64,000 nt of DNA, taken from NCBI RefSeq assembly GCF_045291395.1, contig NZ_CP152342.1, positions 496,001 to 560,000 of the forward strand. The letters are read 5' to 3'. Below are positions 1 through 8,489 of this stretch, in pieces. Position 1 is the stretch's first letter, and every line of letters begins with the position of its first letter. The position numbers were made by a program, and so were the translations under genes. This DNA comes from MR-S7 sp000400995 (GTDB lineage: Bacteria > Pseudomonadota > Gammaproteobacteria > Burkholderiales > Burkholderiaceae_C). The notes beneath the pieces are model-generated. The model did no database searches. It saw nothing but the letters and a program-made list of their open reading frames with translations, and was not told the DNA's origin.

Positions 1-509
1 GGCCTCGGGGAGCTGGGGGCCGGGCAGATGGTGGTCGGTGACGAGCACGGCCAGGCCCAGCGCCTTGGCCTCGGCCACGCCCTCGCAGCTGGCGATGCCG
101 TTGTCCACGGTGATGAGGACTTGGGCGCCCTGTTGCGCCACGCGCCGCGCGATGGGTGGGGTGAGGCCGTAGCCGTCCACCACGCGGTCGGGCACGAGGT
201 ACTGAACGTGCCGCGCGCCCAGCAGCCGCAGGCCCCGCACGCCCACGGCGCAGGCGGTGGCGCCGTCGCAGTCGTAGTCGGCCACGATCATCAGGCGCTT
301 GTCTTGGGCGATGGCGTCGGCCAGCAACGCGGCGGCCTCGCGCGCGCCGCGCAGGGTGTGGGGCGGCAGCAGGCGGGCGAGGGCGTCGTCCAGCTCGTGC
401 TGGCCGGTGATGCCGCGCGCGGCGTACAGGCGCGCCAGCAGCGGGTGCACGCCGGCCTGCTCCAGCGCCCAGGCGGCGCGGGGGGAATGTCTCTAGCTAC
501 TATCTTCAT
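1..509 (-). CDS. recJ: Single-stranded-DNA-specific exonuclease RecJ, 5' part, apparent frameshift
   Basis: RecJ degrades single-stranded DNA 5' to 3' in recombination and mismatch repair. Only the N-terminal part is inside the window; the gene runs off the left edge. The minus-strand reading near the edge contains VTDHHLPGPQ, the DHH phosphoesterase signature. The ATG at 509-507 overlaps the stop of the upstream gene as ATGA and begins MKIVARDIPP, typical of beta-proteobacterial RecJ. That frame does not connect to the downstream RecJ frame (AAWALEQAG...). A run of six C (minus strand, 480-485) would need a seventh to join them, and in the RecJ frame a stop lies just upstream at 493-495. Either a sequencing error or a real truncation of the first residues. 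Confidence 0.85.
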
Positions 510-1432
510 AGCTGCTCGCGCAAGCTGGTAAAGCGCTGGGGCTTGAAAAGGCTTTGAATCTTCTGGCGCAGGCCGCGCGGGGCGGCATGCCACGCCAGCG
601 CGCCGCGCTCGCCGCAGAGCGTGAGCCGCACCGCGCCGCCGGCGGCCACGTGCGCGGCCAGGCGGGCGACGGGGCCGGCGTCCAGCGCCTGCCAGGCGGC
701 GGTCCAGGCGGGCCAGTCCTCGCGCAGCGCGGCGTCGCGCAGGGTGGAGGGCACCTCGGGCGGCGTCACCGGTGTGGGTGGCTGGGGCAGGGCGCCGGCG
801 CCGTGCACCCAGAAGGCGTTGACGGGCGGCAGGCCCCGGGAGGCGCGCGCGTCGTTGAACGGGTGGGTGTAGAGCAGCATCTGCATCTCGCTGTGCAGGC
901 GGTGGATCGGCCGGGCCTGGCCGGTATCCGGCAGCCAGGCGCGCACGTCGCGCTGCACCACGCGGTCGAGCGAGGCGGTGGCCAGGCCCTCGAACACCGC
1001 GCCGCGCGCCAGCCAGCGCGTGGGCTGGTCGTAGGCGAGCGTGATGCCGTCCTCGGCGAACCACGGCGCCAGGATGGCGAGCAGCGCGTGCGAGTCGGCC
1101 TCGTCGAGCCGCAGGGCGGCCGGGTCGGTCAGCGTCACGTGGTCGGCGCCCACGTGCCACTGGCAGGGCGTGATGAAGGCCCAGGCGCCGTCCTGGCGCC
1201 GGGCATGCCAGGCGGCCCAGGGCGTGGGGGCGCCGGGCAGGTGCAGGTGGCGGGCCAGGGCGCGCTCGTGGGGCGGGGCGAAATCGGTTTCTTCTCCGGG
1301 ATCGGCCTCCAGGGGCGTGAGGCGCGCGAGCAGCGCGTCCAGGTGGGGCAGGGCGAGGCGCTGCATCGCCTGCGCGCATCCCTCGGCGTGGCTCGCGGCC
1401 AGGGGGATGAGCAAATGGGGAGTGTCCGACAT
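506..1432 (-). CDS. RpfE-like / cofactor-independent phosphoglycerate mutase-like protein
   Basis: A 308-residue protein starting MSDTPHLLIPLAAS, which I relate to the family often labelled regulatory protein RpfE type or phosphoglycerate-mutase-like and commonly found next to recJ in Comamonadaceae. Visible traits are an N-terminal HLLIPLA strand, a central HSEMQMLLYTHPFN stretch and a conserved VNAFWVHGAG segment. No catalytic set could be assigned. The stop overlaps the recJ ATG as ATGA, implying co-translation. Its C-terminus comes from a dispersed repeat. The ATG at 1432 is preferred over an in-frame start 24 bases upstream because it gives the usual family N-terminus. Function is uncertain. 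Confidence 0.75.
   Translation of the reverse strand: MSDTPHLLIPLAASHAEGCAQAMQRLALPHLDALLARLTPLEADPGEETDFAPPHERALARHLHLPGAPTPWAAWHARRQDGAWAFITPCQWHVGADHVTLTDPAALRLDEADSHALLAILAPWFAEDGITLAYDQPTRWLARGAVFEGLATASLDRVVQRDVRAWLPDTGQARPIHRLHSEMQMLLYTHPFNDARASRGLPPVNAFWVHGAGALPQPPTPVTPPEVPSTLRDAALREDWPAWTAAWQALDAGPVARLAAHVAAGGAVRLTLCGERGALAWHAAPRGLRQKIQSLFKPQRFTSLREQL
508..556 (+). repeat. Short palindromic repeat, copy 1 (RpfE-like/recJ junction)
   Basis: A degenerate copy of the dispersed element: ATAGCTGCTCGCGC, then AAGCGCTGGGGCTTG. It encodes the last residues of the RpfE-like protein (SLREQL) and touches the recJ start codon, so it sits exactly on the stop-start overlap. Confidence 0.7.
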
Positions 1433-1482
1433 GGGGCCTATTGTCCCGGATGCCACAATCCGGCACCCCTCTTTCCCTCACC

Positions 1483-2736
1483 ATGCAAATTCCCTACGAA
1501 CTGGCCCTGGGCTGGCGCTACACCCGGGCGGGCCGCGCCACGCGGCGCAATGGCTTCATCTCCTTCATCTCGGGCGTGTCCATGCTGGGCATCGCGCTCG
1601 GCGTGGCGGCGCTCATCATCGTGCTGTCGGTGATGAACGGTTTCCAGAAGGAGGTGCGCGACCGCATGCTCTCCGTGGTTTCGCACGTCGAGATCTTCGC
1701 GCCCGACGGTGCGGCCCTGCCCGACCTGCAGCGCACGCTGGCCGAGGCGCGCGCCAACCCCAACGTGGTGGGCGCGGCGCCGTTCGTCGCCTCGCAGGCG
1801 CTGCTGGCGCGCGGCGAGGACATGAAGGGTGCGCTGGTGCGCGGCATCGACCCGCTGCGTGAGGGCGAGGTGACCGACCTCGCGGCCGAGAACGTGGAGG
1901 GCCTCAAGGCCCTGGTGCCGGGCGAGTTCCGTGTGGTGCTGGGCAGCGAGCTGGCGCGCCAGCTCGGCGTGCGCGCGGGCGACGCGGTGACGCTGATCGC
2001 CCCGGCCGGCCAGGTCACGCCCGCGGGCGTGGTGCCGCGCCTCAAGCAGATGACGGTGGCGGGCACGTTCAATTCCGGCCACTACGAATACGACTCGGCC
2101 CTGGTGCTGCTGCACCACGAGGACGCCGAGCGCATCTTCCGCCTGGAGGGGCCGACCGGCGTGCGCCTGAAACTGCGCGACCTGCATGCCGCGCCCGAGG
2201 TCACGCAGCAGCTCGCGCACAGCCTCTCGGGCCACCTGCTGATCCGCGACTGGACGCAGCAGAACAAAACCTGGTTCGCCGCCGTGCAGCTCGAAAAACG
2301 CATGATGTTCATCATCCTCACGCTCATCGTCGCGGTGGCGGCGTTCAACCTCGTCTCCACGCTGGTGATGACGGTGCAGGACAAGCGCGCGGACATCGCC
2401 ATCCTGCGCACACTGGGCGCGAGCCCCGGCAGCATCATGGGCGTGTTCGTGGTGCAGGGCGCGATGGTGGGCGTGATCGGCACGCTGGCCGGGCTTCTGC
2501 TGGGGCTGGGGATCGCCCACAACATCGACGTGATCGTGCCCGCCATCGAGCGGCTGCTGCACACCACCTTCCTGCCCAAAGATATTTATCTCATCAGCCG
2601 CATGCCCAGCGACCCGCAAAGCCGTGACATCGTGCCCATCGCCGTCATCTCCCTGATCCTGGCCTTCGTGGCCACGCTGTACCCGAGCTGGCGCGCCAGC
2701 CGCGTGAACCCCGCGGAGGCGCTGCGGTATGAGTGA
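1483..2736 (+). CDS. lolC: Lipoprotein-releasing ABC transporter permease LolC/E
   Basis: Inner-membrane permease of the LolCDE complex, which extracts mature lipoproteins from the inner membrane and passes them to LolA. The 417-residue protein starts MQIPYELALGWRYTRA and has the family layout: one N-terminal membrane helix (GVSMLGIALGVAALIIVLSV), a large periplasmic MacB-like domain, and three C-terminal helices beginning near FIILTLIVAVAAFNLVS. The FtsX-type C-terminus ends PSWRASRVNPAEALRYE. lolD follows after about 155 bases holding a dispersed GC-rich repeat. The partner chaperone lolA is elsewhere in this window (57.7 kb). The ATG at 1483 gives the usual short cytoplasmic N-terminus. 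Confidence 0.93.
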   Translation: MQIPYELALGWRYTRAGRATRRNGFISFISGVSMLGIALGVAALIIVLSVMNGFQKEVRDRMLSVVSHVEIFAPDGAALPDLQRTLAEARANPNVVGAAPFVASQALLARGEDMKGALVRGIDPLREGEVTDLAAENVEGLKALVPGEFRVVLGSELARQLGVRAGDAVTLIAPAGQVTPAGVVPRLKQMTVAGTFNSGHYEYDSALVLLHHEDAERIFRLEGPTGVRLKLRDLHAAPEVTQQLAHSLSGHLLIRDWTQQNKTWFAAVQLEKRMMFIILTLIVAVAAFNLVSTLVMTVQDKRADIAILRTLGASPGSIMGVFVVQGAMVGVIGTLAGLLLGLGIAHNIDVIVPAIERLLHTTFLPKDIYLISRMPSDPQSRDIVPIAVISLILAFVATLYPSWRASRVNPAEALRYE

Positions 2737-2876
2737 CACCCCCCTGAGGCGCTTCGCGCCTTCCCCTCTCTCTGCGCGCTTCGCGCTCCGGGAGGGGGAC
2801 GCAGCCAGCGCGGCGGGGCGGCCCTTGCGCGGCTGCCCTCGCCTGGGTTGCGCCGGTTTCATGCCTTGTGGGCAGC
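2737..2876 (+). repeat. GC-rich dispersed intergenic repeat, family 2, copy 1
   Basis: Non-coding stretch after the lolC stop: CCCCTGAG, a short palindromic C/T-rich block, GGGGGACG, then GCGGCGGGGCGGCCCTTGC. An inverted relative is present at 23000-23120, sharing these blocks in the same order. It separates lolC from lolD. Confidence 0.7.
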
Positions 2877-2891
2877 GCACGGATCACTGAA

Positions 2892-3578
<687 letters not shown>

Positions 3579-3588
3579 GCGGTCCACA

Positions 3589-3605
3589 ACGGCGCGGGGC
3601 GCCGT
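3589..3605 (+). terminator. Hairpin terminator after lolD
   Basis: Perfect 7-bp stem ACGGCGC-ggg-GCGCCGT followed by a T-rich tail (TTGACTTTTTG). The tail doubles as the -35 region of the next gene. Confidence 0.6.
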
Positions 3606-3651
3606 TTGACTTTTTGTTTAGAAAAAACTAAATTAGCAAAAGTTAATTTAG
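3606..3651 (+). promoter_or_regulatory. Promoter and palindromic operator of the BigR-like gene
   Basis: TTGACT at 3606-3611 and TAAATT at 3629-3634 are separated by 17 bases, a reasonable sigma-70 promoter. Overlapping the -10 is a perfect inverted repeat, CTAAATTA, 8-base spacer, TAATTTAG (3628-3651). It is strikingly AT-rich in a GC-rich genome. Its position over the -10 suggests repression by the ArsR-family product just downstream. Confidence 0.65.
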
Positions 3652-3674
3652 GGTTTTCGCAACAAGGAGCGCCG

Positions 3675-3983
3675 GTGGCCACTGCTTCCGACCGGGAATT
3701 CATGCAACAGGGCGCGGCCCGCGCGGCGGCACTGCTGCGCGTCGTCGGCAACGAGCACCGGCTGCTGGTGCTGTGCCTGCTCATCGATCGGGGCGAGGCC
3801 TCGGTCGGCACGCTGCTGGAACAGGTGGAATTGAGCCAGTCGGCGCTGTCGCAGCACTTGGCGCGCATGCGCGACGAAGGGCTGGTGGCTTTCCGGCGCG
3901 ACGCGCAAACCCTCTACTACCGCATCGCCGACCCGGCGGTGGAGCAGCTCGTCGCCGCGCTCAAGGCCATCTTCTGTCCCTGA
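3675..3983 (+). CDS. ArsR-family repressor, BigR/SqrR/YgaV type (persulfide or redox sensing)
   Basis: A 102-residue winged-helix protein. The GTG at 3675 is preferred because AAGGAG lies at a good distance upstream; the longer ORF reads through the operator. The recognition helix is SQSALSQHLARMRDEGLV. Two cysteines, C34 in RLLVLCLL and C101 in the terminal FCP, sit where BigR/SqrR/YgaV proteins form their sulfide-responsive disulfide or polysulfide bridge; metal-binding motifs of arsenic or zinc sensors are absent. The downstream DUF2892 gene fits, because DUF2892 membrane segments accompany BigR and YgaV. Likely autoregulated through the palindrome at 3628-3651. The sensing chemistry is inferred from family. 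Confidence 0.8.
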   Translation: MATASDREFMQQGAARAAALLRVVGNEHRLLVLCLLIDRGEASVGTLLEQVELSQSALSQHLARMRDEGLVAFRRDAQTLYYRIADPAVEQLVAALKAIFCP

Positions 3984-4141
3984 GAACGTGTGAACGAATC
4001 CGCCATGCCCGCTCATCACGCCAAAACACGCCTGCTCGTCGTTGCAAATGCTCGCCATAGCCCGCGCTATGGCTGCGCTGCGCCTAGTGCAGCCGCGTTT
4101 TGACGCGCTGCTCGGCCACGCCGGATTCATTCACACGTTCT
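3983..4141. repeat. 159-bp MITE-like element with 20-bp terminal inverted repeats
   Basis: The left end AGAACGTGTGAA(C)GAATCCG and the right end are inverted copies with one mismatch. The centre holds GCCATAGC-ccgc-GCTATGGC, and intermediate parts also pair (AAAACACGC with GCGTTTT-like sequence). It abuts the stop codon of the BigR-like gene and has no ORF of its own. It resembles a miniature inverted-repeat element or a long cruciform. Confidence 0.65.
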
Positions 4142-4183
4142 GAGCCGCCCGGCCCCCCGTTTTTTCATCAAAGGAGTGTTGTC

Positions 4184-4381
4184 ATGAAATGCAATGTCGG
4201 AGGAATCGACCGCGGCCTGCGCATCGCCGTGGGCCTGGTGCTGATCGCCCTGGCCGCCACGGGCACCGTGGGCTGGTGGGGCTGGCTGGGCGTGGTGCCC
4301 CTGCTGACCGGGGCCATTGGCAACTGCCCGGCCTACTCGCTGCTGGGCATCAAGACCTGCCGCGTGTCCAAGACCGACTGA
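4184..4381 (+). CDS. DUF2892 small inner-membrane protein (YgaP transmembrane-domain-like)
   Basis: A 65-residue protein starting MKCNVGGIDRGLRIAVG, with two hydrophobic segments (GLVLIALAATGTVGWW and a second around VVPLLTGAIG) and CPAYSLLGIKTC near the end, the standard DUF2892 pattern found in YgaP and BigR operons. AAAGGAG precedes the ATG at 4184. It follows the BigR-like repressor but is separated from it by the 159-bp inverted-repeat element, so co-expression may depend on read-through. Function in this family is unsettled; a role near sulfur or persulfide metabolism is inferred from context only. Confidence 0.85.
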   Translation: MKCNVGGIDRGLRIAVGLVLIALAATGTVGWWGWLGVVPLLTGAIGNCPAYSLLGIKTCRVSKTD

Positions 4382-4417
4382 CAGATCCCCCGCCGGCGCG
4401 CTGGCATCATGCGCCGG

Positions 4418-5239
4418 ATGGAATGCTGGATCGACACCCACTGCCACCTCGACGCCCCCGAGTTCGCGCCCGACAGCGACGCCGTGCGCGCCGCAGCGCG
4501 GGCGGCTGGGGTGGCGCATTGCGTATTGCCCGCGGTGGAGCTGTCCAACCTGCAGGCCGTGCGCGCGCTGGCGCACCGGCATGGCGACAGCTACGCGCTG
4601 GGCATCCACCCCCTGTTCACCGGCCAGGCGGGCGAGGGCGACCTGGATCTGCTGGCGCAGGCGCTGCAGGACCACTGCGGCGACCCGCGCCTCGTGGCCG
4701 TCGGCGAGATCGGCCTCGACTATTTCGTGCAGGGGCTGGACGCCGCGCGGCAGGAGCGCTTCTACCGCGCGCAACTGCAGCTCGCGCGCCGCTTCGACCT
4801 GCCGGTGATCCTGCACGTGCGCCGCTCGGCCGACCGGCTGCTCAAGGGCCTGCGCGAGCTGCCCGTGCGCGGCGGCATCGCCCACGCCTTCAACGGCAGC
4901 CTGCAGCAGGCACAGGCGTTCATCGGCATGGGCTTCAAGCTGGGCTTCGGCGGCGCCGTCACGTTCGACCGCGCGCTGCAGCTGCGCCGCCTGGCCACCG
5001 AGCTGCCGCTGGATGCGCTGGTGCTGGAAACTGACGCGCCCGACATCCCGCCCCACTGGCTCTACGTGACCGCCGCCGAGCGCGCGGCCGGCCGCCCGCC
5101 TGCGCGCAACAGCCCGGCCGAGCTGCCGCGCATCGGCGCCGTGGTGGCGGGCCTGCGCGGCATCGCGTCGGAGGAGCTGGCCCGCGCATGCCGCGACAAT
5201 GCCTGCACCGCGCTGCCCCGGCTGGCCGGAAGAATATGA
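4418..5239 (+). CDS. tatD: TatD-family metal-dependent hydrolase (DNase)
   Basis: A 273-residue TIM-barrel metal hydrolase of the TatD/YcfH/YjjV family, which act as 3'-5' exonucleases or DNases. Key motifs are DTHCHLD near the N-terminus, a metal-binding EIGLDYF (GEIGLDYFVQ), RFDLPVILHVRRS with the ligand histidine, and the terminal LETDAPDIPPHW. The ATG at 4418 (MECWIDTHCHLD) puts the first metal motif at residue 6; an in-frame ATG at 4409 adds three residues. No clear Shine-Dalgarno separates these choices. It follows the DUF2892 gene by about 36 bases. A dispersed repeat begins right after its stop. Confidence 0.9.
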   Translation: MECWIDTHCHLDAPEFAPDSDAVRAAARAAGVAHCVLPAVELSNLQAVRALAHRHGDSYALGIHPLFTGQAGEGDLDLLAQALQDHCGDPRLVAVGEIGLDYFVQGLDAARQERFYRAQLQLARRFDLPVILHVRRSADRLLKGLRELPVRGGIAHAFNGSLQQAQAFIGMGFKLGFGGAVTFDRALQLRRLATELPLDALVLETDAPDIPPHWLYVTAAERAAGRPPARNSPAELPRIGAVVAGLRGIASEELARACRDNACTALPRLAGRI

Positions 5240-5240
5240 G

Positions 5241-5300
5241 TGTTTTCGGCCTCCAGCGCTTGATGGACAAGCGCAAGAAGCTATTCAATTGATAGTATTC
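5241..5300 (-). repeat. Short palindromic repeat, copy 2
   Basis: Inverted-orientation copy between tatD and the glycosylase gene: GGCCTCCAGCGCTTG, five bases, ACAAGCGC, then AAGCTATTCAATTGATAG. It fills the intergenic gap. Confidence 0.85.
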
Positions 5301-5305
5301 ATCCC

Positions 5306-5824
5306 ATGAACGCACCCTTTGAGCCGCGCCTCGTGGGCCTGCCGCCCGTGGTGGGCGAGGGCACGCGCGTGCTGCTGCTGGGCAGCTTTCCCGGCGTGGC
5401 CTCGCTGCGCGCGCAGCAGTACTACGGTCATCCGCAGAACCACTTCTGGCGCATCCTCGCGGCGCTGTGGCCGCAGCACCCGCTGCCTGCCGACTACGCC
5501 GACCGCTGCGGCTGGGTGCTGGCACGTGGCCTCGGCATATGGGACGTGTACGCCGCCTGCGAGCGCGAGGGCAGCCTGGACACCAGCATCCGCAATGCCC
5601 GCGTCAACGACTTCCAGGGCCTGCTGGCGCGCGCGCCGCACCTGGCGGCCGTCGCCCACAATGGCGGCGAGAGCTTCCGCCACGCGAAGGCCGTGCGTGC
5701 CAGCCTGGGGGTGGAGATCCCCTCGCTGCGCCTGCCCTCCACCAGCCCGGCCAATGCATCGTGGAGCTTAGAGAAAAAACTGAACGCCTGGCACGAGGCC
5801 ATGGCACGCTTTGGACTGACGTGA
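5306..5824 (+). CDS. Hypoxanthine/deoxyinosine-specific DNA glycosylase, Mug/UDG superfamily
   Basis: A 172-residue member of the UDG superfamily branch that excises hypoxanthine from deaminated adenine. Diagnostic motifs are LLLGSFPGVASLR near the N-terminus, followed by QQYYGHPQNHFW, the GLGIWDVYAACEREGSLD helix region, and LPSTSPANASW, the family-specific motif 2. The ATG at 5306 directly follows a dispersed repeat. The stop overlaps the next start as GTGA, so the spermidine-synthase-like gene is probably coupled to it. The specificity assignment rests on motif resemblance. Confidence 0.88.
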   Translation: MNAPFEPRLVGLPPVVGEGTRVLLLGSFPGVASLRAQQYYGHPQNHFWRILAALWPQHPLPADYADRCGWVLARGLGIWDVYAACEREGSLDTSIRNARVNDFQGLLARAPHLAAVAHNGGESFRHAKAVRASLGVEIPSLRLPSTSPANASWSLEKKLNAWHEAMARFGLT

Positions 5825-6588
5825 TCCGCAAGAAATCCCCCACCGCCGAACTGCCCGAAGTCAGCGTCTCCGACGATGGCGAGGTGCGCCACCTGCACCT
5901 GGGCACGCCCTGGATCCAGGGCTCCATGCGCATCGACGATCCCTTCGCCCTCGAACTCGAATACGTGCAGCGCATGATGGCCTGGCTGCTGTTCGTGGAG
6001 CCTTCCAGCGTCGCGAAGCGCCACGCCATGCAGCTCGGCCTGGGCGCGGGCGCCATCACCAAGTTCTGCCGCAAGAAGCTGCGCATGTGCTGCACCGTGG
6101 TGGAGCTGAACCCGCGCGTGGAGGCCGTCTGCCGCGCCTGGTTCAAGCTGCCGCCCGACGGCCCCATGCAGCGCGTGGTGCTGGCCGATGCGGCGCAGGA
6201 GATCCAGAAACCCGAGTGGCACGGCACGGTGGATGCGCTGGCCGTCGACCTCTACGACCACGAGGCCGCCGCGCCCGTGCTCGACAGCGCCGGCTTCTAT
6301 GCCGACTGCCGCGCGCTGCTGACCGAGGAGGGCTGCATGACCGTGAACCTCTTCGGCCGCTCGTCGAGCTACGAGCGCAGCCTGGCGCGCATGGCCGAGG
6401 CCTTCGGCGAGGACGCGCTCTGGGCCTTCAAGCCCACGCGCGAGGGCAACACCGTGGTGCTGGCCCAGCGCACGCCCACGCGCCCGAAGCGCGCCGAGCT
6501 GCTGGCGCGGGCTGAAGGCCTGCAGGCCCGCTGGGACCTGCCCGCGCCCAAGTGGCTGCGCGGGTTCAAGCCGGTCGCCAAGCCATGA
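5821..6588 (+). CDS. Spermidine synthase-like methyltransferase-fold protein
   Basis: A 255-residue Rossmann-fold protein beginning with GTG (MIRKKSPTAELPEVSVS), chosen because GTGA overlaps the previous stop. It has the family motif LGLGAGAITKFC (nucleotide or decarboxylated-AdoMet loop) and VVELNPRVEAVCRAWF, where the acidic residue contacts the cofactor. The distinctive spermidine-synthase GGGDG loop is replaced by GLGAG, and no clear polyamine-binding tyrosine/aspartate pair was found, so it is probably a paralogue of unknown substrate. It overlaps the next gene as ATGA, making glycosylase, this gene and the GspE-like gene a coupled trio. Confidence 0.8.
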   Translation: MIRKKSPTAELPEVSVSDDGEVRHLHLGTPWIQGSMRIDDPFALELEYVQRMMAWLLFVEPSSVAKRHAMQLGLGAGAITKFCRKKLRMCCTVVELNPRVEAVCRAWFKLPPDGPMQRVVLADAAQEIQKPEWHGTVDALAVDLYDHEAAAPVLDSAGFYADCRALLTEEGCMTVNLFGRSSSYERSLARMAEAFGEDALWAFKPTREGNTVVLAQRTPTRPKRAELLARAEGLQARWDLPAPKWLRGFKPVAKP

Positions 6589-8351
6589 AGACGCCGCAGG
6601 CCCCGTCCGGCCCGCTGGAGTGGCGCGGCATCGTGGACTGGCTGCGCGCCGACGGCGTGGTCAGCGCCGAGCAGGCGCAGCGCACCATCGCACGCTGCTC
6701 GCAGGCCGAGAGCAGCCAGCACCCGCTGGTGCGCCTGGGCAACGTGGCCATGGTGCGCGCCAGCGACGGCAAGCCGCTGGACGTGGACATGCTCACCGAA
6801 TACGTGGCGCGGCGTTGCGGCCTGGACTTCCTGCGCATCGACCCGCTCAAGGTGGACGTGGGCCGCGTGGCTGACGCCATGAGCGCCAGCTATGCCGAGC
6901 GCCACAAGGTGCTGCCCGTGCAGGTTTCGTCCAAGGAGGTGGTGGTGGCCACGGCCGAGCCCTTCCTGTACGACTGGGTGGAAGAGGTGGAGCGCCAGGC
7001 CAGGCGCGCGGTGCGCCGCGTCATGGCCAACCCGCAGGACATCACGCGCTTCACGGCGGAGTTCTACGCGCTGGCCAAGTCGGTGCGCGCCGCGCAGAAG
7101 TCCGGTGGCAGCGCGGGCGGCAACAGCTTCGAGCAGCTGGTGGAGCTGGGCAAGAGCAACAAGCAGCTCGACGCCAACGACCAGGGCGTGGTCAAGGTGG
7201 TGGACTGGCTGTGGCAGTACGCCTTCGACCAGCGCGCGAGCGACATCCACCTGGAGCCGCGGCGCGAGCAGGGCGTGATCCGCTTTCGCATCGACGGCGT
7301 GCTGCACGCCGTCTACCAGATGCCCATGGGCGTGCTCAACGCCATGGTGGCGCGCGTGAAGCTGCTGGGCCGCATGGACGTGGTGGAAAGGCGCCGCCCG
7401 CAGGACGGCCGCATCAAGACCCGCAACCCGCGCGGCGACGAGGTGGAAATGCGCCTGTCCACGCTGCCCACGGCCTTCGGCGAGAAGATGGTGATGCGCA
7501 TCTTCGACCCCGACAACGCCGTCAAGGACCTGGATGCGCTGGGTTTCTCGCCGCACGACGCGCAGCGCTGGGAGTCGCTCGTCAAGCGGCCGCACGGCAT
7601 CATCCTCGTGACCGGCCCCACGGGCTCGGGCAAGACCACCACGCTCTATTCCACCCTCAAGCGCGTGGCCACCGAGGAGGTCAACGTGAGCACGGTGGAA
7701 GACCCGATCGAGATGATCGAGCCCAGCTTCAACCAGACCCAGGTGCAGCCGCAGCTCGACTTCAACTTCGCCGAGGGGCTGCGCGCGCTCATGCGCCAGG
7801 ACCCGGACATCATCATGGTCGGCGAGATCCGCGACCTCGCCACCGCCGACATGGCCGTGCAGGCCGCGCTCACCGGCCACCTGGTCTTCAGCACCCTGCA
7901 CACGAACGACGCGCCCAGCGCCGTCACGCGCCTCATGGAGCTGGGCGTGCCGCCCTACCTCATCAACGCCACGGTGCTGGGCGTGCTGGCGCAGCGCCTG
8001 GTGCGCACGCTGTGCAAGCACTGCCGCCAGGTGGACGAGGCGGCCGACCCCGCGGCGCTGGCCGACCTGATCCGCCCCTGGAAGATCAACGGCGGCTACC
8101 GCGCCTACCGGCCCGTGGGCTGCGTGGAATGCCGCATGACGGGCTTTCGCGGCCGCATGGGCCTGTACGAACTGCTCACCGTGACCGAGGCCCTCAAGGC
8201 CCAGGTGAACCAGTCCCCCTCCATCGACGCGCTGCGCCGCCAGGCCGTGCAGGACGGCATGCGCCCCTTGCGCCTGGCCGGCGCGCTGCGCGCGGCCGAG
8301 GGCGTGACCACGCTCGAAGAAGTCATCGCCGCCACGCCGCCGCTGGAGTGA
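6585..8351 (+). CDS. GspE/PulE-family secretion ATPase (lone)
   Basis: A 588-residue hexameric ATPase of the type II secretion/type IV pilus assembly family. The N-terminal MshEN-like region (about residues 1-170) precedes the catalytic core: Walker A GPTGSGKTT near residue 344, Asp box region around VEDPIEMIEP, Walker B DPDIIMVGEIRD, His box LVFSTLHTNDAPS, and a tetracysteine zinc site LCKHC...CVEC. No other gsp or pil genes are nearby; the upstream spermidine-synthase-like gene overlaps it by ATGA. This lone-copy arrangement means its export machine, if any, must be encoded elsewhere. Confidence 0.9.
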   Translation: MKTPQAPSGPLEWRGIVDWLRADGVVSAEQAQRTIARCSQAESSQHPLVRLGNVAMVRASDGKPLDVDMLTEYVARRCGLDFLRIDPLKVDVGRVADAMSASYAERHKVLPVQVSSKEVVVATAEPFLYDWVEEVERQARRAVRRVMANPQDITRFTAEFYALAKSVRAAQKSGGSAGGNSFEQLVELGKSNKQLDANDQGVVKVVDWLWQYAFDQRASDIHLEPRREQGVIRFRIDGVLHAVYQMPMGVLNAMVARVKLLGRMDVVERRRPQDGRIKTRNPRGDEVEMRLSTLPTAFGEKMVMRIFDPDNAVKDLDALGFSPHDAQRWESLVKRPHGIILVTGPTGSGKTTTLYSTLKRVATEEVNVSTVEDPIEMIEPSFNQTQVQPQLDFNFAEGLRALMRQDPDIIMVGEIRDLATADMAVQAALTGHLVFSTLHTNDAPSAVTRLMELGVPPYLINATVLGVLAQRLVRTLCKHCRQVDEAADPAALADLIRPWKINGGYRAYRPVGCVECRMTGFRGRMGLYELLTVTEALKAQVNQSPSIDALRRQAVQDGMRPLRLAGALRAAEGVTTLEEVIAATPPLE

Positions 8352-8489
8352 CGCGGCGGCCTCCGCGACAGGCTATGGCCCTGCGCATGCCATAGGGGAA
8401 ACCCCGCACGGGACTGTAGGTGGAATCCACACCGGGGCGCGGCATGCCGCACCCGACAATCGTCCGTCGGTTTCTTTTAGGAGACATTC

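Noticed and set aside
4016..4060. A small protein-coding gene in the 159-bp inverted-repeat element
   Set aside because: Frames there are short and lack a ribosome-binding site; the sequence is explained by its inverted-repeat structure.
6585..8351. A type II secretion operon
   Set aside because: Only a GspE-family ATPase is present; no gspD, F, G or pil genes surround it.
8352..8489. CTATGG/CCATAG hairpin as a terminator or riboswitch before tctB
   Set aside because: Short stem with no T-tract and no recognisable aptamer; left as an unassigned intergenic region.
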